A model generated the notes under the pieces. It was given only the letters and a program-made list of their open reading frames with translations. It was not told the origin of the DNA and searched no databases. From assembly GCF_944323605.1 (NCBI RefSeq), contig NZ_CALUTC010000013.1, positions 1 through 48,259 on the forward strand: 48,259 bases of DNA. Reading direction: 5' to 3'. This document shows, one piece after another, positions 1 to 6,963 of the stretch (positions are counted from its first letter, which is position 1; every line of letters begins with the position of its first letter). Both the position numbers and the translations under genes were made by a program. This DNA is from an uncultured Campylobacter sp. Its GTDB lineage: Bacteria > Campylobacterota > Campylobacteria > Campylobacterales > Campylobacteraceae.

Positions 1-1
1 A

Positions 2-142
2 GATTCTTTAAGAGAAAAGAACTGCATTACATATAAACTTGGTGAAGCCTTGATAGAAAATATGAAACGGGGGGGGGCATTGAAATATATAAGATTTATG
101 AAAGATGTGCGTAGGATAAAAAAAGTTTTTAAAAAAGCTTAA
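2..142 (+). CDS. 3' end of a phase-variable poly-G gene (partial, 5' end outside window)
   Basis: An open frame enters from the left edge and stops at 140-142. It holds a YKLGEALI motif, then a tract of nine G (69-77) read as Arg-Gly-Gly, then a basic tail (FMKDVRRIKK). YKLGEA-type segments next to poly-G also occur in the transferase at 39822 and are common in Campylobacter surface-glycan transferases (from memory). I infer the tail of a glycan-modifying enzyme. Slippage in the tract would replace the last 22 or so residues. The same tail appears inverted at 48186-48259. The product cannot be named from this fragment. Confidence 0.55.
   Translation, partial: DSLREKNCITYKLGEALIENMKRGGALKYIRFMKDVRRIKKVFKKA
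69..120 (+). repeat. Left copy of a 52-bp inverted terminal repeat with a G9 tract
   Basis: Nine G followed by 43 bases match the reverse complement of 48208-48259 with a single difference (ATA here, CTA there, at the codon after the shared Lys-Tyr). The copies are inverted and about 48 kb apart. They are coding 3' ends of two paralogous genes. The homopolymer and the repeat together are a plausible reason for a contig to end here. Confidence 0.85.
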
Positions 143-206
143 AGTATAAATTAGGGTAGAGGGGAGTTGGGAAGGGTTAAGTGCTTTAAAAACTTGCTTA
201 TATTAC

Positions 207-220
207 GGAATAAATTTTGC
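207..220 (+). promoter_or_regulatory. sigma54-type -24/-12 promoter upstream of flaG
   Basis: GG (207-208) and GC (219-220) are separated by exactly ten bases. The context GGAA-N6-TTTGCTT-like matches the RpoN promoter used by Campylobacter hook and basal-body genes. It lies about 107 bases before the flaG start, with a sigma28-type site between. Called from sequence only. Confidence 0.55.
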
Positions 221-267
221 TTGTTATCTTTTAAATAAAATATTTTTTATTTTTTATGATTTAGGTA

Positions 268-294
268 TAAAGATTTTACTAGAAATGTCGATTT
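268..294 (+). promoter_or_regulatory. sigma28 (FliA) promoter of flaG-fliD-fliS
   Basis: TAAAGATT (268-275), an 11-base spacer and GTCGATTT (287-294) closely match the enterobacterial FliA consensus TAAAGTTT-N11-GCCGATAA. The site ends 32 bases before the flaG start codon, a sensible distance for a late flagellar gene. Confidence 0.75.
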
Positions 295-326
295 GTCTTA
301 CAAATAAAAGTTAGTAAGGGGAAAAA

Positions 327-680
327 ATGGAGATGAAAGCGTTGAATATGGCTGATATAAGCCCTCAAATTAGTGTTTCTAACCAAAGTAGTAGTCAAAG
401 GGCAGCTTTTCAAAATTCTGCTCCTAAAACTCAAAACGGTGAGCAAAACAATGAACAAACACCTAGTTTGAGCGAATTAACTAAGGAACTTAATCAGCAA
501 ATAGACACATTAAATACAAATGTAAAATTTGAATTTAATGAGCAAATAGGTGAGCTATATATAAGCGTAGTAGAAAAAGATACCGGAAATGTCATAAGGC
601 AAATTCCAAGCGAAGAAGCTATGAAGCTTAGAGAGCATCTTAAAAATTTGGTTGGTATGATATTTGACGGTAATTATTAA
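327..680 (+). CDS. flaG: FlaG family flagellar protein
   Basis: A 117-residue protein. The first 40 or so residues are polar and low in complexity; the conserved FlaG domain fills roughly residues 45-115, ending in the family's pattern of an amphipathic strand (ELYISVVEKDTGNVIRQIP) and a helix. FlaG affects filament length and adhesion in Campylobacter. The start at 327 follows AAGGGG by five bases; a second ATG at 333 is possible. It is first in the flaG-fliD-fliS-fliT operon, nine bases before fliD, as in C. jejuni, and sits behind a good sigma28 site. Confidence 0.93.
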   Translation: MEMKALNMADISPQISVSNQSSSQRAAFQNSAPKTQNGEQNNEQTPSLSELTKELNQQIDTLNTNVKFEFNEQIGELYISVVEKDTGNVIRQIPSEEAMKLREHLKNLVGMIFDGNY

Positions 681-689
681 GGAGATAAA

Positions 690-2978
690 ATGGCACTAGG
701 TTCAGTAACAAGTATGGGTGTGGCATCTGGGGTATTAACTAAAGATTTATTTGATCAATTAAAAACAGCCGATGAAGCCGCACAAGTAAAACCTTATGAA
801 AAAAAATTAGAAACAAATACAGCAAAACAAACCGCTTTGACAGAGCTTTTGACTAAGCTTACTACTTTTAAGTCAGCAGTTTCATCTTTGGGAGATTCTA
901 CAGCATTTGCAAATAGAAAAGTTGAATCAAGCGTATCTGACAATCCAGCAGCTACTTTAACTGCTTCAAGTGGTGTGGCTTTACAAGATCTTATGGTAGA
1001 AGTTATGCAAATAGCTAAGAATGATGTTTATCAAAGTAAAGGCTTTAATAAAGATACTGATACAGTTCTATCAAGCCTATCTTCAGGTCAAAAAGCTACT
1101 TTTACCTTAGTTCAAAATGGAAAAGAATACGCTATAGAAGTGGATTCTACTACTACTTTTAGACAGTTAGCAGATAAGATAAATGACGCTACTGACGGTA
1201 AAATACAAGCAAAGATAATAAACACTGGCGAAAAAACAAATCCATATAGATTAACATTGACTAGCACAGAAACAGGTGTTGATAATGCCATAGGTTTTTA
1301 CGCTGGTTCAAAAGATAGTAATGGAATTTATCAAGAAACACAAGAAGCTAAAGACGTTTTATCAGCCTTAGGTTGGAATTTAAAAACTACAGATTTTGAC
1401 GCTGAAGGATTTGGCGGATTTAGTTCTAGTTCTGCACAAAAGGTTCAACTATCTTCAAATGGCTTGCAAGATTCTTTAGGACTTACAAGCGATATTAAAT
1501 TTACTGTTTTTGTTGGCGATGAAAGTTTTGAGATAGATGCTCTTACAACTGATACTTATGATGATTTGGTGAAAAGGGTTAATACTGTTACAGGTGGAAA
1601 AGTGCAACTCTCAGCTGGTGGAAATGTAAATAATGAATTTTCTTTCTCATTTTCTGCCGGTTTAAATGCTCCAAGTGGTTCTGAAGTAAAGGTTTTTGAT
1701 GGTGTAAAGGTTGCCGGAGCAAGTGGAGATGTATATCAGACAAATGCAGATGCTTCTTCTTTCTTATCAAATAATTTAGGTTTGAATGTCGTTAAAAATT
1801 ATGGCGTTGATGATGCAAATGGAGAGTATCATATAAAACAAGCTCAAGATGCTATATTTACTTTAGACGGCGTTAGAATGATAAGATCTAGCAATCAAGT
1901 AAATGATATAGGTGCTGGACTAACTCTTAGCCTTAAACAAGAGGGAGAAGTAAATTTTAGTATCGAACAAGATGTTGCCGATATATCAGAAACTATGAAC
2001 AGCCTTGTTGAAGCTTTTAATGAGCTTACAAATTTCTTGACAGAGGCTACTAAATACGATGTTGATACAGGGGTCGCTGGAGACTTACAAGGTGTAAGTG
2101 AAGTAACAAGCTTAAGATCTAATATCATATCCCAGTTATTTCAAACACAAATGGTAGATGGTGTTGAAATCGATGATGATGGAAATGAAGTATCTACAAA
2201 AGTTATGGCTTCTTTACAGGATTTTGGTTTAACGCTCAATGAAAGTGGGCTTTTGACCTTTGATTCTTCTGTGTTTAATGAAAAAGTAAGTGAAGATATA
2301 AGTTTCGCAGAAAAATTCTTTTCAGGTGTTTCTGGTTTTGAAGAATTAAACTATGTTGGAGAAAGTATCAAACTTGACCAAGATATAGACTTTAAAAACA
2401 GTGGTTTTAAGATAACTTTTAATGACAAAACTTATGATTTATCAAAAGATGTTGATGGTAATGATTTTGTATTAACAGGTGCTGATGCTGCTGAAAGAGC
2501 TAAGAATTTAGCAGAGCATATAAATAGTTTCGCCATAGAGGATTTAAATGTAAGTGTTGAAGAAATATCTGTGAGAAATGGCTCTACAACTACTGTAGAG
2601 TATATAATAAAATTTAATAGCGACAATGGCTCTGATTTTAAACTAGAAGGAAACGAAAGCTTTTTAGAAGGTCTTGGACTAGAAAGCACTCAGCTTTCGC
2701 CTCAATACGAGCAAGGAACAGGTATTTTTGCTAATCTAAAAGAGGTTTTAGACGGTATAAATGGCTCAAACGGAACTCTTACTCTTTACGAGCAACAGTT
2801 AAAAAGTGAAAGCAAACAGCTTCAAGAGAGCAAACAGCAAAGCCAAGATAGAATAGACGCAAGATATGAAACCTTGCAAAATACTTGGGTTCAATACGAA
2901 ATAATAATGTCAAAACTAAATACGCAGTCAAATGCTATAAGTCAAATGATAGCTGCTATGAGTAGCACAGAACAGTGA
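690..2978 (+). CDS. fliD: Flagellar filament cap protein FliD
   Basis: FliD (HAP2) caps the growing filament outside the cell and promotes flagellin assembly. The N-terminal FliD_N region (about residues 5-110) and the C-terminal helical FliD_C region (about 400-760, ending in a coiled coil with LNTQSNAISQMIAAM) are clear. The start follows AAGGAG. At 762 residues it is well over 100 longer than the roughly 640-residue C. jejuni protein as I remember it. The extra length lies in the variable surface-exposed centre and in an insertion near 550-680 within the C-terminal part. No frame break is seen. Confidence 0.95.
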   Translation: MALGSVTSMGVASGVLTKDLFDQLKTADEAAQVKPYEKKLETNTAKQTALTELLTKLTTFKSAVSSLGDSTAFANRKVESSVSDNPAATLTASSGVALQDLMVEVMQIAKNDVYQSKGFNKDTDTVLSSLSSGQKATFTLVQNGKEYAIEVDSTTTFRQLADKINDATDGKIQAKIINTGEKTNPYRLTLTSTETGVDNAIGFYAGSKDSNGIYQETQEAKDVLSALGWNLKTTDFDAEGFGGFSSSSAQKVQLSSNGLQDSLGLTSDIKFTVFVGDESFEIDALTTDTYDDLVKRVNTVTGGKVQLSAGGNVNNEFSFSFSAGLNAPSGSEVKVFDGVKVAGASGDVYQTNADASSFLSNNLGLNVVKNYGVDDANGEYHIKQAQDAIFTLDGVRMIRSSNQVNDIGAGLTLSLKQEGEVNFSIEQDVADISETMNSLVEAFNELTNFLTEATKYDVDTGVAGDLQGVSEVTSLRSNIISQLFQTQMVDGVEIDDDGNEVSTKVMASLQDFGLTLNESGLLTFDSSVFNEKVSEDISFAEKFFSGVSGFEELNYVGESIKLDQDIDFKNSGFKITFNDKTYDLSKDVDGNDFVLTGADAAERAKNLAEHINSFAIEDLNVSVEEISVRNGSTTTVEYIIKFNSDNGSDFKLEGNESFLEGLGLESTQLSPQYEQGTGIFANLKEVLDGINGSNGTLTLYEQQLKSESKQLQESKQQSQDRIDARYETLQNTWVQYEIIMSKLNTQSNAISQMIAAMSSTEQ

Positions 2979-2990
2979 GGAAATTAGGAT

Positions 2991-3377
2991 ATGCAAAATA
3001 ATTTAGCTTATAATGCCTATACGCAAAATCAAATGGGCGTTGAATCGCCGCAAAAACTCATAGAAATGCTCTATGAGGGGCTTTTGAAATTTTGTTCTAG
3101 GATAAAAATAAGCATAAGAAATGAAGATATAGAACAAAGAACTTACTATATCAAAAGAGCTACTGCTATATTTGTAGAGCTTATTAACAGCCTTGATTAT
3201 GAAAGAGGTGGAGATGTTGCTTACTATCTGAATGGACTTTATACAAGAGAAATTCAGCTTTTGTCTTTAGCAAATTTAAAAAATGATGAAAGCAAGGTAG
3301 ATGAAGTAATAAATGTTGTTAGAGGCTTGTTAGAGGCTTGGAGGGAAATTCATCAAGATGAAGCAGTGGCTCAATGA
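2991..3377 (+). CDS. fliS: Flagellin export chaperone FliS
   Basis: A 128-residue all-helical protein with the FliS signature: N-terminal YNAYTQNQ, then SPQKLIEMLYEGLLKF, and later LINSLDYERGGDVAYYLNGLYTREI. FliS binds the C-terminal helix of flagellin in the cytoplasm and prevents early polymerisation. It follows fliD by 12 bases, and its 3' end overlaps the next frame by 20 bases, which suggests translational coupling. Length is normal for the family. Confidence 0.95.
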   Translation: MQNNLAYNAYTQNQMGVESPQKLIEMLYEGLLKFCSRIKISIRNEDIEQRTYYIKRATAIFVELINSLDYERGGDVAYYLNGLYTREIQLLSLANLKNDESKVDEVINVVRGLLEAWREIHQDEAVAQ

Positions 3378-3576
3378 TTTTAAGATAGCTATCATAGACG
3401 AAAATATAGACGAAATAGAAAGACTTTTAGATAAAGATATTAAAAGTGATGATGTAGATACTTTAAGACAAGCTAAAGCATTGATAGATGAGGCTTTTGA
3501 GCTTTTAAAAAATAAAAAAGACATCTTAGCTCCAAAGATACAGAAGCTAAAAAATGCTAAGAGATTTTTCGAATAA
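3358..3576 (+). CDS. FliT-like flagellar chaperone (C. jejuni Cj0550-type)
   Basis: A 72-residue helical, charged protein (IDENIDEIERLLDKDI, AKALIDEAFELLKNKKD) starting inside the 3' end of fliS. The position straight after fliS, the small size and the helical-hairpin look are those of FliT-type chaperones, which bind FliD. Sequence similarity to enteric FliT is too weak to prove it by eye; the call rests mainly on order and on the C. jejuni arrangement as I recall it. The ATG at 3358 is the only start that gives this frame useful length. Confidence 0.7.
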   Translation: MKQWLNDFKIAIIDENIDEIERLLDKDIKSDDVDTLRQAKALIDEAFELLKNKKDILAPKIQKLKNAKRFFE

Positions 3577-3581
3577 AAATC

Positions 3582-3600
3582 GACGGTGAAATTCACCGTC
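3582..3600. terminator. Hairpin between convergent operons
   Basis: GACGGTGAA and TTCACCGTC are perfect inverted arms around one base (in practice a 7-bp stem with a 5-base loop). On the minus strand it is followed by GATTTTTATTC, so it best serves the leftward endolysin operon; it also lies six bases after the fliT-like stop. Confidence 0.7.
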
Positions 3601-3605
3601 TAAGT

Positions 3606-4201
3606 TTATGCCAGAATGCTTTTATAATATTCATATTTTTGTTTTCTATCCTCTAGACCATTAAATCCACCATTTATGCGTTTGGTCATAGATTTTATAT
3701 CGTCTTTATCGCAAAGTTCATTTAGTTTTTCTCTTTTCCAAAAATACAGAGCAGATTCCAAACACCTTCATCGCTACTGCAGTATTCTACAGCTTCATCA
3801 AGGCTTTTTCCTATGCTTTTTGCAAAATCAAGATAATTATTTTTGCCTGTTAGCTGTATGTAGCCTCTACCTCTAAATTTATATCCTTCTTTACTTCCTT
3901 CATCGCCATTTCCCATACGATTGGCATATACTCTACTAGCAATTTTTTCTGGCTTTCTTTCATATTCCTTTGCTATAGTTTCATCTTTAAAATATTTTGG
4001 AAAAACTTTTAAAAGAGCAGAAGATGAATAATTTAAATTTTCGCTAGTAAATTTAAAATTTCCACTCTCGTGTGCGCACTGTGCTAAAAAACCGCACACC
4101 CTGTTTAAAGTATTTATTTCGTATTTTTCAAATAATGCTAAAAGCACTTCTAGCTTTAGTTTTGGGCTAATTTTGTCTAGTTTTTCTTGACTTAAATTCA
4201 T
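3606..4201 (-). pseudogene. GH19 endolysin/chitinase-like peptidoglycan hydrolase, frameshifted near 3755
   Basis: The N-terminal part has glycoside hydrolase 19 hallmarks: AHESG with the catalytic Glu, ANRMGNGDEGSKEGYKFRGRG, and YIQLTGKNNY. After GVWN the frame shifts and stops at 3722. Adding one base near 3755 restores SALYFWKRE, then a frame running to 3606 with INGGFNGLEDR, the family's usual C-terminal motif, giving about 198 residues. One base is therefore missing, by mutation or sequencing error. The start at 4201 is chosen because AAGGAG lies five to six bases upstream; an in-frame ATG at 4216 overlaps the previous stop but lacks a site. No signal peptide. GH19 enzymes of this type are usually phage or tailocin lysins. 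Confidence 0.8.
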
Positions 4202-4212
4202 AATATCTCCTT

Positions 4213-4590
4213 TCATTTAAAAACTATTAAAATACCATTGAGATCCTTATTAAGAATCTCCTCGCCATCTAGTTTTACATTATCTTTAAAAATTTTTATT
4301 TGATGCGTAGTATAAGTTTTAAAAAACCTTAAAAATAAATTTGGTTTTTTTGTATGAAAGTTATCTCGCCCATCTTTATAAACCTTGAAACTCAGCTCTA
4401 TGTTTAGTGTATAATTTGGATAAAAAAGCATTTTAAATGCCTGTTCCAGGTTTATATCAGCTTTTTTGTGTAGGAAAAAAGCAAGATCTTTATATCTCTT
4501 ATCAAAAAAATCACTTGCTATCTTTTGACACCTTATTTGCTCTTCATTCAAAAGATGGGCAAATTTTTTTAGAGTGATTGCTTTTTTCAT
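4213..4590 (-). CDS. Unknown protein of the DUF2589/endolysin operon
   Basis: A 125-residue basic protein, not recognised. The N-terminal half is helical (residues 1-60, with LEQAFKMLFYPN); the C-terminal half looks like beta strands (LNIELSFKVYKDG, HQIKIFKDNVKLDGEEIL). There is no signal peptide or membrane segment. It overlaps the gene before it by four bases and is followed at once by the endolysin, so it is part of the same transcript. The strand-rich C-terminal half may relate to the DUF2589 proteins upstream, but I cannot show homology by eye. Confidence 0.75.
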   Translation of the reverse strand: MKKAITLKKFAHLLNEEQIRCQKIASDFFDKRYKDLAFFLHKKADINLEQAFKMLFYPNYTLNIELSFKVYKDGRDNFHTKKPNLFLRFFKTYTTHQIKIFKDNVKLDGEEILNKDLNGILIVFK

Positions 4591-4856
4591 TGTTCATTCA
4601 TCCATAAAGGCTTTTTTGTAAAACCAACATGATATACAAGCCATTGTTGAACCATTTGATGTTCCCCTATATTTAAAAGCTTAAAATTCTTTTCACAAGC
4701 TATAATTCTTCCCTTTGGAAAATCATTTAAACACCTATTTAAAAACTCCGTGTTTTTATTTGCTTCTTCTTCATCGTATGAATTTTGCGTATCTCTTTGT
4801 CCTATAACAACTCTTTTAACAAAACTCACAGAACTTAAATCAAAAACTCTACTCAC
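4587..4856 (-). CDS. Small conserved-looking protein of the DUF2589 operon
   Basis: An 89-residue protein starting at GTG 4856. This start is preferred over the GTG at 4862, which lies inside the AAGGAG ribosome site (4862-4867). Striking segments are SRVFDLSSVSFVKRVVIGQRD, LNRCLNDFPKGRIIACEK and EHQMVQQWLVYHVGFTKKP. I have a vague memory of similar small proteins beside DUF2589 genes in other bacteria but cannot verify it. No transmembrane segment or known catalytic motif. It is four bases into the next gene and 17 bases after the DUF2589 gene upstream. Function unknown. Confidence 0.75.
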   Translation of the reverse strand: MSRVFDLSSVSFVKRVVIGQRDTQNSYDEEEANKNTEFLNRCLNDFPKGRIIACEKNFKLLNIGEHQMVQQWLVYHVGFTKKPLWMNEQ

Positions 4857-4873
4857 AATCACTCCTTAATTTT

Positions 4874-5473
4874 TTATACTTCGCTTGAAGCTTGACTTTT
4901 TTGTTCTACCGCTTTATTTTCTTCTCTAGGCTGTATAGAAGCTTGTATTATATCAAGCACTCTTGATAAACCTTCGCTCATACCGTCATCTCTAGCGTGT
5001 AATTCTACGTGGTATTTAGCTGAAGTATCAGTTCTTCTTGTATTTTCCTTATGAGAGCTTATAGAACCCTTTACAGACACTCTAGCCCTAAAGAAAGCAA
5101 AACCTACACTAGCTTGAGCATCTATAGCAACGCTTTTATCGCTTGATTCTTTTTGTTCTTCAGCTGTTTTAACTTCCATATCAAAAGTTATATCCATGCT
5201 AGTTATAGATAAACTTGGAACTTTCACTATAGCAAGAAGCGGAGTTTGTATATTCATTTTTTGAACAGAACCATCTTCTTTGATTTGTTCGTATTTAAAA
5301 TCAACTGTTCTTGCAACTAATTCCTCACCCTTTTGTTCTAAACCAACTGTTTTTATAAAAGTTGATGTAGCATTTGCAAGTTGTAGCTGTGCATCGCAAG
5401 CTGCTTGCAATGGACCACCTATTAAAGATGCCATAGGTAAGCCTGAAAATTGATTAACTATTTCTGTTGACAT
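4874..5473 (-). CDS. DUF2589-family protein (first of a divergent pair by similarity)
   Basis: A 199-residue protein with the DUF2589 opening: LPMASLIGGPLQAACDAQLQLANATSTFIKTVG (given here in pieces: SLIGGPLQAACDAQ at about 16-29), then VDFKYEQI, then PLLAIVKVPSLSITSMDITF at about 85-105, and an acidic, Gln/Ser-rich tail. No signal peptide or membrane helix; mostly predicted beta strands after a helical start. DUF2589 has no known function that I can cite. AAGGAG precedes the start. It lies 46 bases after the second, more divergent DUF2589-like gene and begins the tightly packed part of the operon. Confidence 0.8.
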   Translation of the reverse strand: MSTEIVNQFSGLPMASLIGGPLQAACDAQLQLANATSTFIKTVGLEQKGEELVARTVDFKYEQIKEDGSVQKMNIQTPLLAIVKVPSLSITSMDITFDMEVKTAEEQKESSDKSVAIDAQASVGFAFFRARVSVKGSISSHKENTRRTDTSAKYHVELHARDDGMSEGLSRVLDIIQASIQPREENKAVEQKSQASSEV

Positions 5474-5519
5474 TTTTGCTCCTTTATAATATAAATTTTT
5501 TGTCTATTTTGATTTTATT

Positions 5520-6095
5520 TTATTTTACATCGCCTTCTTCCTCCTTTCTTAGTATTAAATCTTCTTTGTATCCTTGACAATTATTTATTAATTCATTAAT
5601 CATTCTAGCAGTTCCTTCAGGCAAATCATGTTTGCTCATAGTTAAAGATATGTGTGCTGCTAGACCTTTTTCTTTTGAAAGCCCTCCGCCTACAACATCT
5701 ATTTTAAGAGTTGGTAGCTTATCAAAGTCCTTTATATCCTCATTTTTAGAGCTTTCTTGTTCGTCAAGTCCTACTAAAGATACATCAAATTCTGTTTTTA
5801 TACTTTCTATATGAAGTTGATTTATAGGCAACAAATTTATGTAAGGAACGCTGTAATATTTTGTTTTAAAATTCTTAGCGTCTGAATCTGGTATGCCTAT
5901 TTTTAAAGATTTTGGAAAGATTACAGGTAGCAGTTCATCTGTTACATTTCCTTTTGCATCTTTTTTAAATTTTTTCTTAAAAAAGGTAAATATATGAGAT
6001 AACTGCGATTCTTGCACATCGCTTTGTGCCTGTGCTACTGCTTTTGCTATCGAAACGATTATATCTCCTAGAGATTGTGTTGTATTTTTTGCCAT
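5520..6095 (-). CDS. Divergent DUF2589-like protein, first gene of the operon
   Basis: A 191-residue protein that parallels its neighbour: a helical start rich in Ala/Gln (SLGDIIVSIAKAVAQAQSDVQ) at the place of the IGGPLQAA helix, and a strand region (YINLLPINQLHIESIKTEFDVSL) at the place of LLAIVKVPSLSITSMDITF. I therefore read it as a distant DUF2589 paralog, as such genes often come in pairs. A Lys-rich insert (FFKKKFKKDAKGNVTD) is specific to this copy. It follows AAAGG and is preceded by the nested inverted repeats at 6129-6195, which could control the whole operon. Confidence 0.65.
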   Translation of the reverse strand: MAKNTTQSLGDIIVSIAKAVAQAQSDVQESQLSHIFTFFKKKFKKDAKGNVTDELLPVIFPKSLKIGIPDSDAKNFKTKYYSVPYINLLPINQLHIESIKTEFDVSLVGLDEQESSKNEDIKDFDKLPTLKIDVVGGGLSKEKGLAAHISLTMSKHDLPEGTARMINELINNCQGYKEDLILRKEEEGDVK

Positions 6096-6128
6096 TTTTA
6101 GCCTTTCAAAAAAAATTACATATATATT

Positions 6129-6195
6129 ACAATAATTACTATCAAGTAATTATTGTTGCAAAATACTTTTCAAGTATTTTTCAACAATAATTACT
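6129..6195. repeat. Nested, mutually exclusive inverted repeats upstream of the DUF2589 operon
   Basis: Arm 1 (6129-6140, ACAATAATTACT) pairs with arm 2 (6145-6156). Arm 2, extended to 6145-6158, also pairs with arm 3 (6182-6195). Between arms 2 and 3 sits an inner hairpin (6160-6168 with 6172-6180, loop TTC), so 6145-6195 can fold into one long stem with a single mismatch. Arms 1-2 and 2-3 cannot form together. Further partial copies of the AAGTATTTTT half run to about 6216. The site lies between divergent genes and could be an operator, attenuator or protein-binding repeat. Confidence 0.8.
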
Positions 6196-6307
6196 ATGTT
6201 TTTGTCAAGTATTTTTTAAAAAATAAAATTGACTTTAAATGTATTTTTAGTTAAACTTAGCATGGATAAAAAAGGCTTCTATGTTTAGATATAAACAAGG
6301 AGAAGTT

Positions 6308-6853
6308 ATGAAATTTTTAAAATTTGTAGTTGTATTTTTTATATTGACTACATATAGTGCTTTAGCAAAAGGTGCTTTAGAACAAAAGCAAGAATTAGAT
6401 TCACTTTGTAAGTCCTATGTAAATTCAGTTCAAAATAAGACTTTCAGTGCTGTTTATCCATTCTTTAGCAAAGGCAATGCTAAGAAATTTTCTAAAGATG
6501 GTTTTGAATATGAGAATTTAAACTTAGGAAATACGGATTCTTATATAAGAAAATACGAGTTTAAAGGCACAAATTTAGAGAAAGCTTATCAAAATTTGTT
6601 GAGCATTCTAGCAAAAAATGACAAGATTGTTCTAAGAAAAGAAATGCCTAGTCAAAATTCACAAGATGCCTTAAATTTAACCCCTAGCGTAAAAAGTGAA
6701 AATAAGGGTTATACTTGCTATGTAAGAAAAAATGCAAATGAGCTTTGGATAGAATCTCTTCCTAGCAAGGACAATAAATTTGTATTTATCTTAAATCAAA
6801 AAGAAAACAATACAGAGCTTTATTATTACGAGCTTATTGCTTTTGACGAATAA
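6308..6853 (+). CDS. Exported protein of unknown function, paralog of the gene at 6964
   Basis: A 181-residue protein. I start it at ATG 6308 because AAGGAGA lies just upstream and residues 1-20 (MKFLKF followed by a hydrophobic run ending ALA-K) form a clean signal peptide; the ATG at 6281 would spoil it. Mature features shared with the next gene are a Cys in the first 30 mature residues, SYIRKYEFKGTNLEKAY and TCYVRKNANELWIESL, then LYYYEL at the end. The two conserved Cys may form a disulfide in the periplasm. I do not recognise the family. It is followed by its own terminator. Confidence 0.85.
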   Translation: MKFLKFVVVFFILTTYSALAKGALEQKQELDSLCKSYVNSVQNKTFSAVYPFFSKGNAKKFSKDGFEYENLNLGNTDSYIRKYEFKGTNLEKAYQNLLSILAKNDKIVLRKEMPSQNSQDALNLTPSVKSENKGYTCYVRKNANELWIESLPSKDNKFVFILNQKENNTELYYYELIAFDE

Positions 6854-6857
6854 AGTC

Positions 6858-6881
6858 TTATCCTCCTTTTTAGGAGGATAA
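6858..6881 (+). terminator. Rho-independent terminator
   Basis: TTATCCTCC and GGAGGATAA form a perfect 9-bp stem with a 6-base loop, followed after a short A-rich spacer by a T8 run. It separates the two exported paralogs, so each has its own transcript. Confidence 0.8.
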
Positions 6882-6901
6882 TATAAAAAATATTTTTTTT
6901 A

Positions 6902-6910
6902 TGCTATAAT
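6902..6910 (+). promoter_or_regulatory. Extended -10 promoter of the gene at 6964
   Basis: TGC-TATAAT (TGnTATAAT) lies directly after a T-rich stretch, as is usual for the main Campylobacter sigma factor. The leader 6917-6937 contains GGATAAAAAA...TCTATGTTTAG, also found in the leader of the paralog (6264-6288), so the duplicated unit includes leader sequence. Confidence 0.7.
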
Positions 6911-6963
6911 CCAAGCGGATAAAAAATCTATGTTTAGTGTAAATTCTGTTTTAAGGAAGTATT

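Noticed and set aside
3606..6095. A prophage remnant
   Set aside because: The lysin is phage-like, but there are no structural, integrase or repressor genes, and no att-like repeats. DUF2589 genes also occur outside prophages as far as I know.
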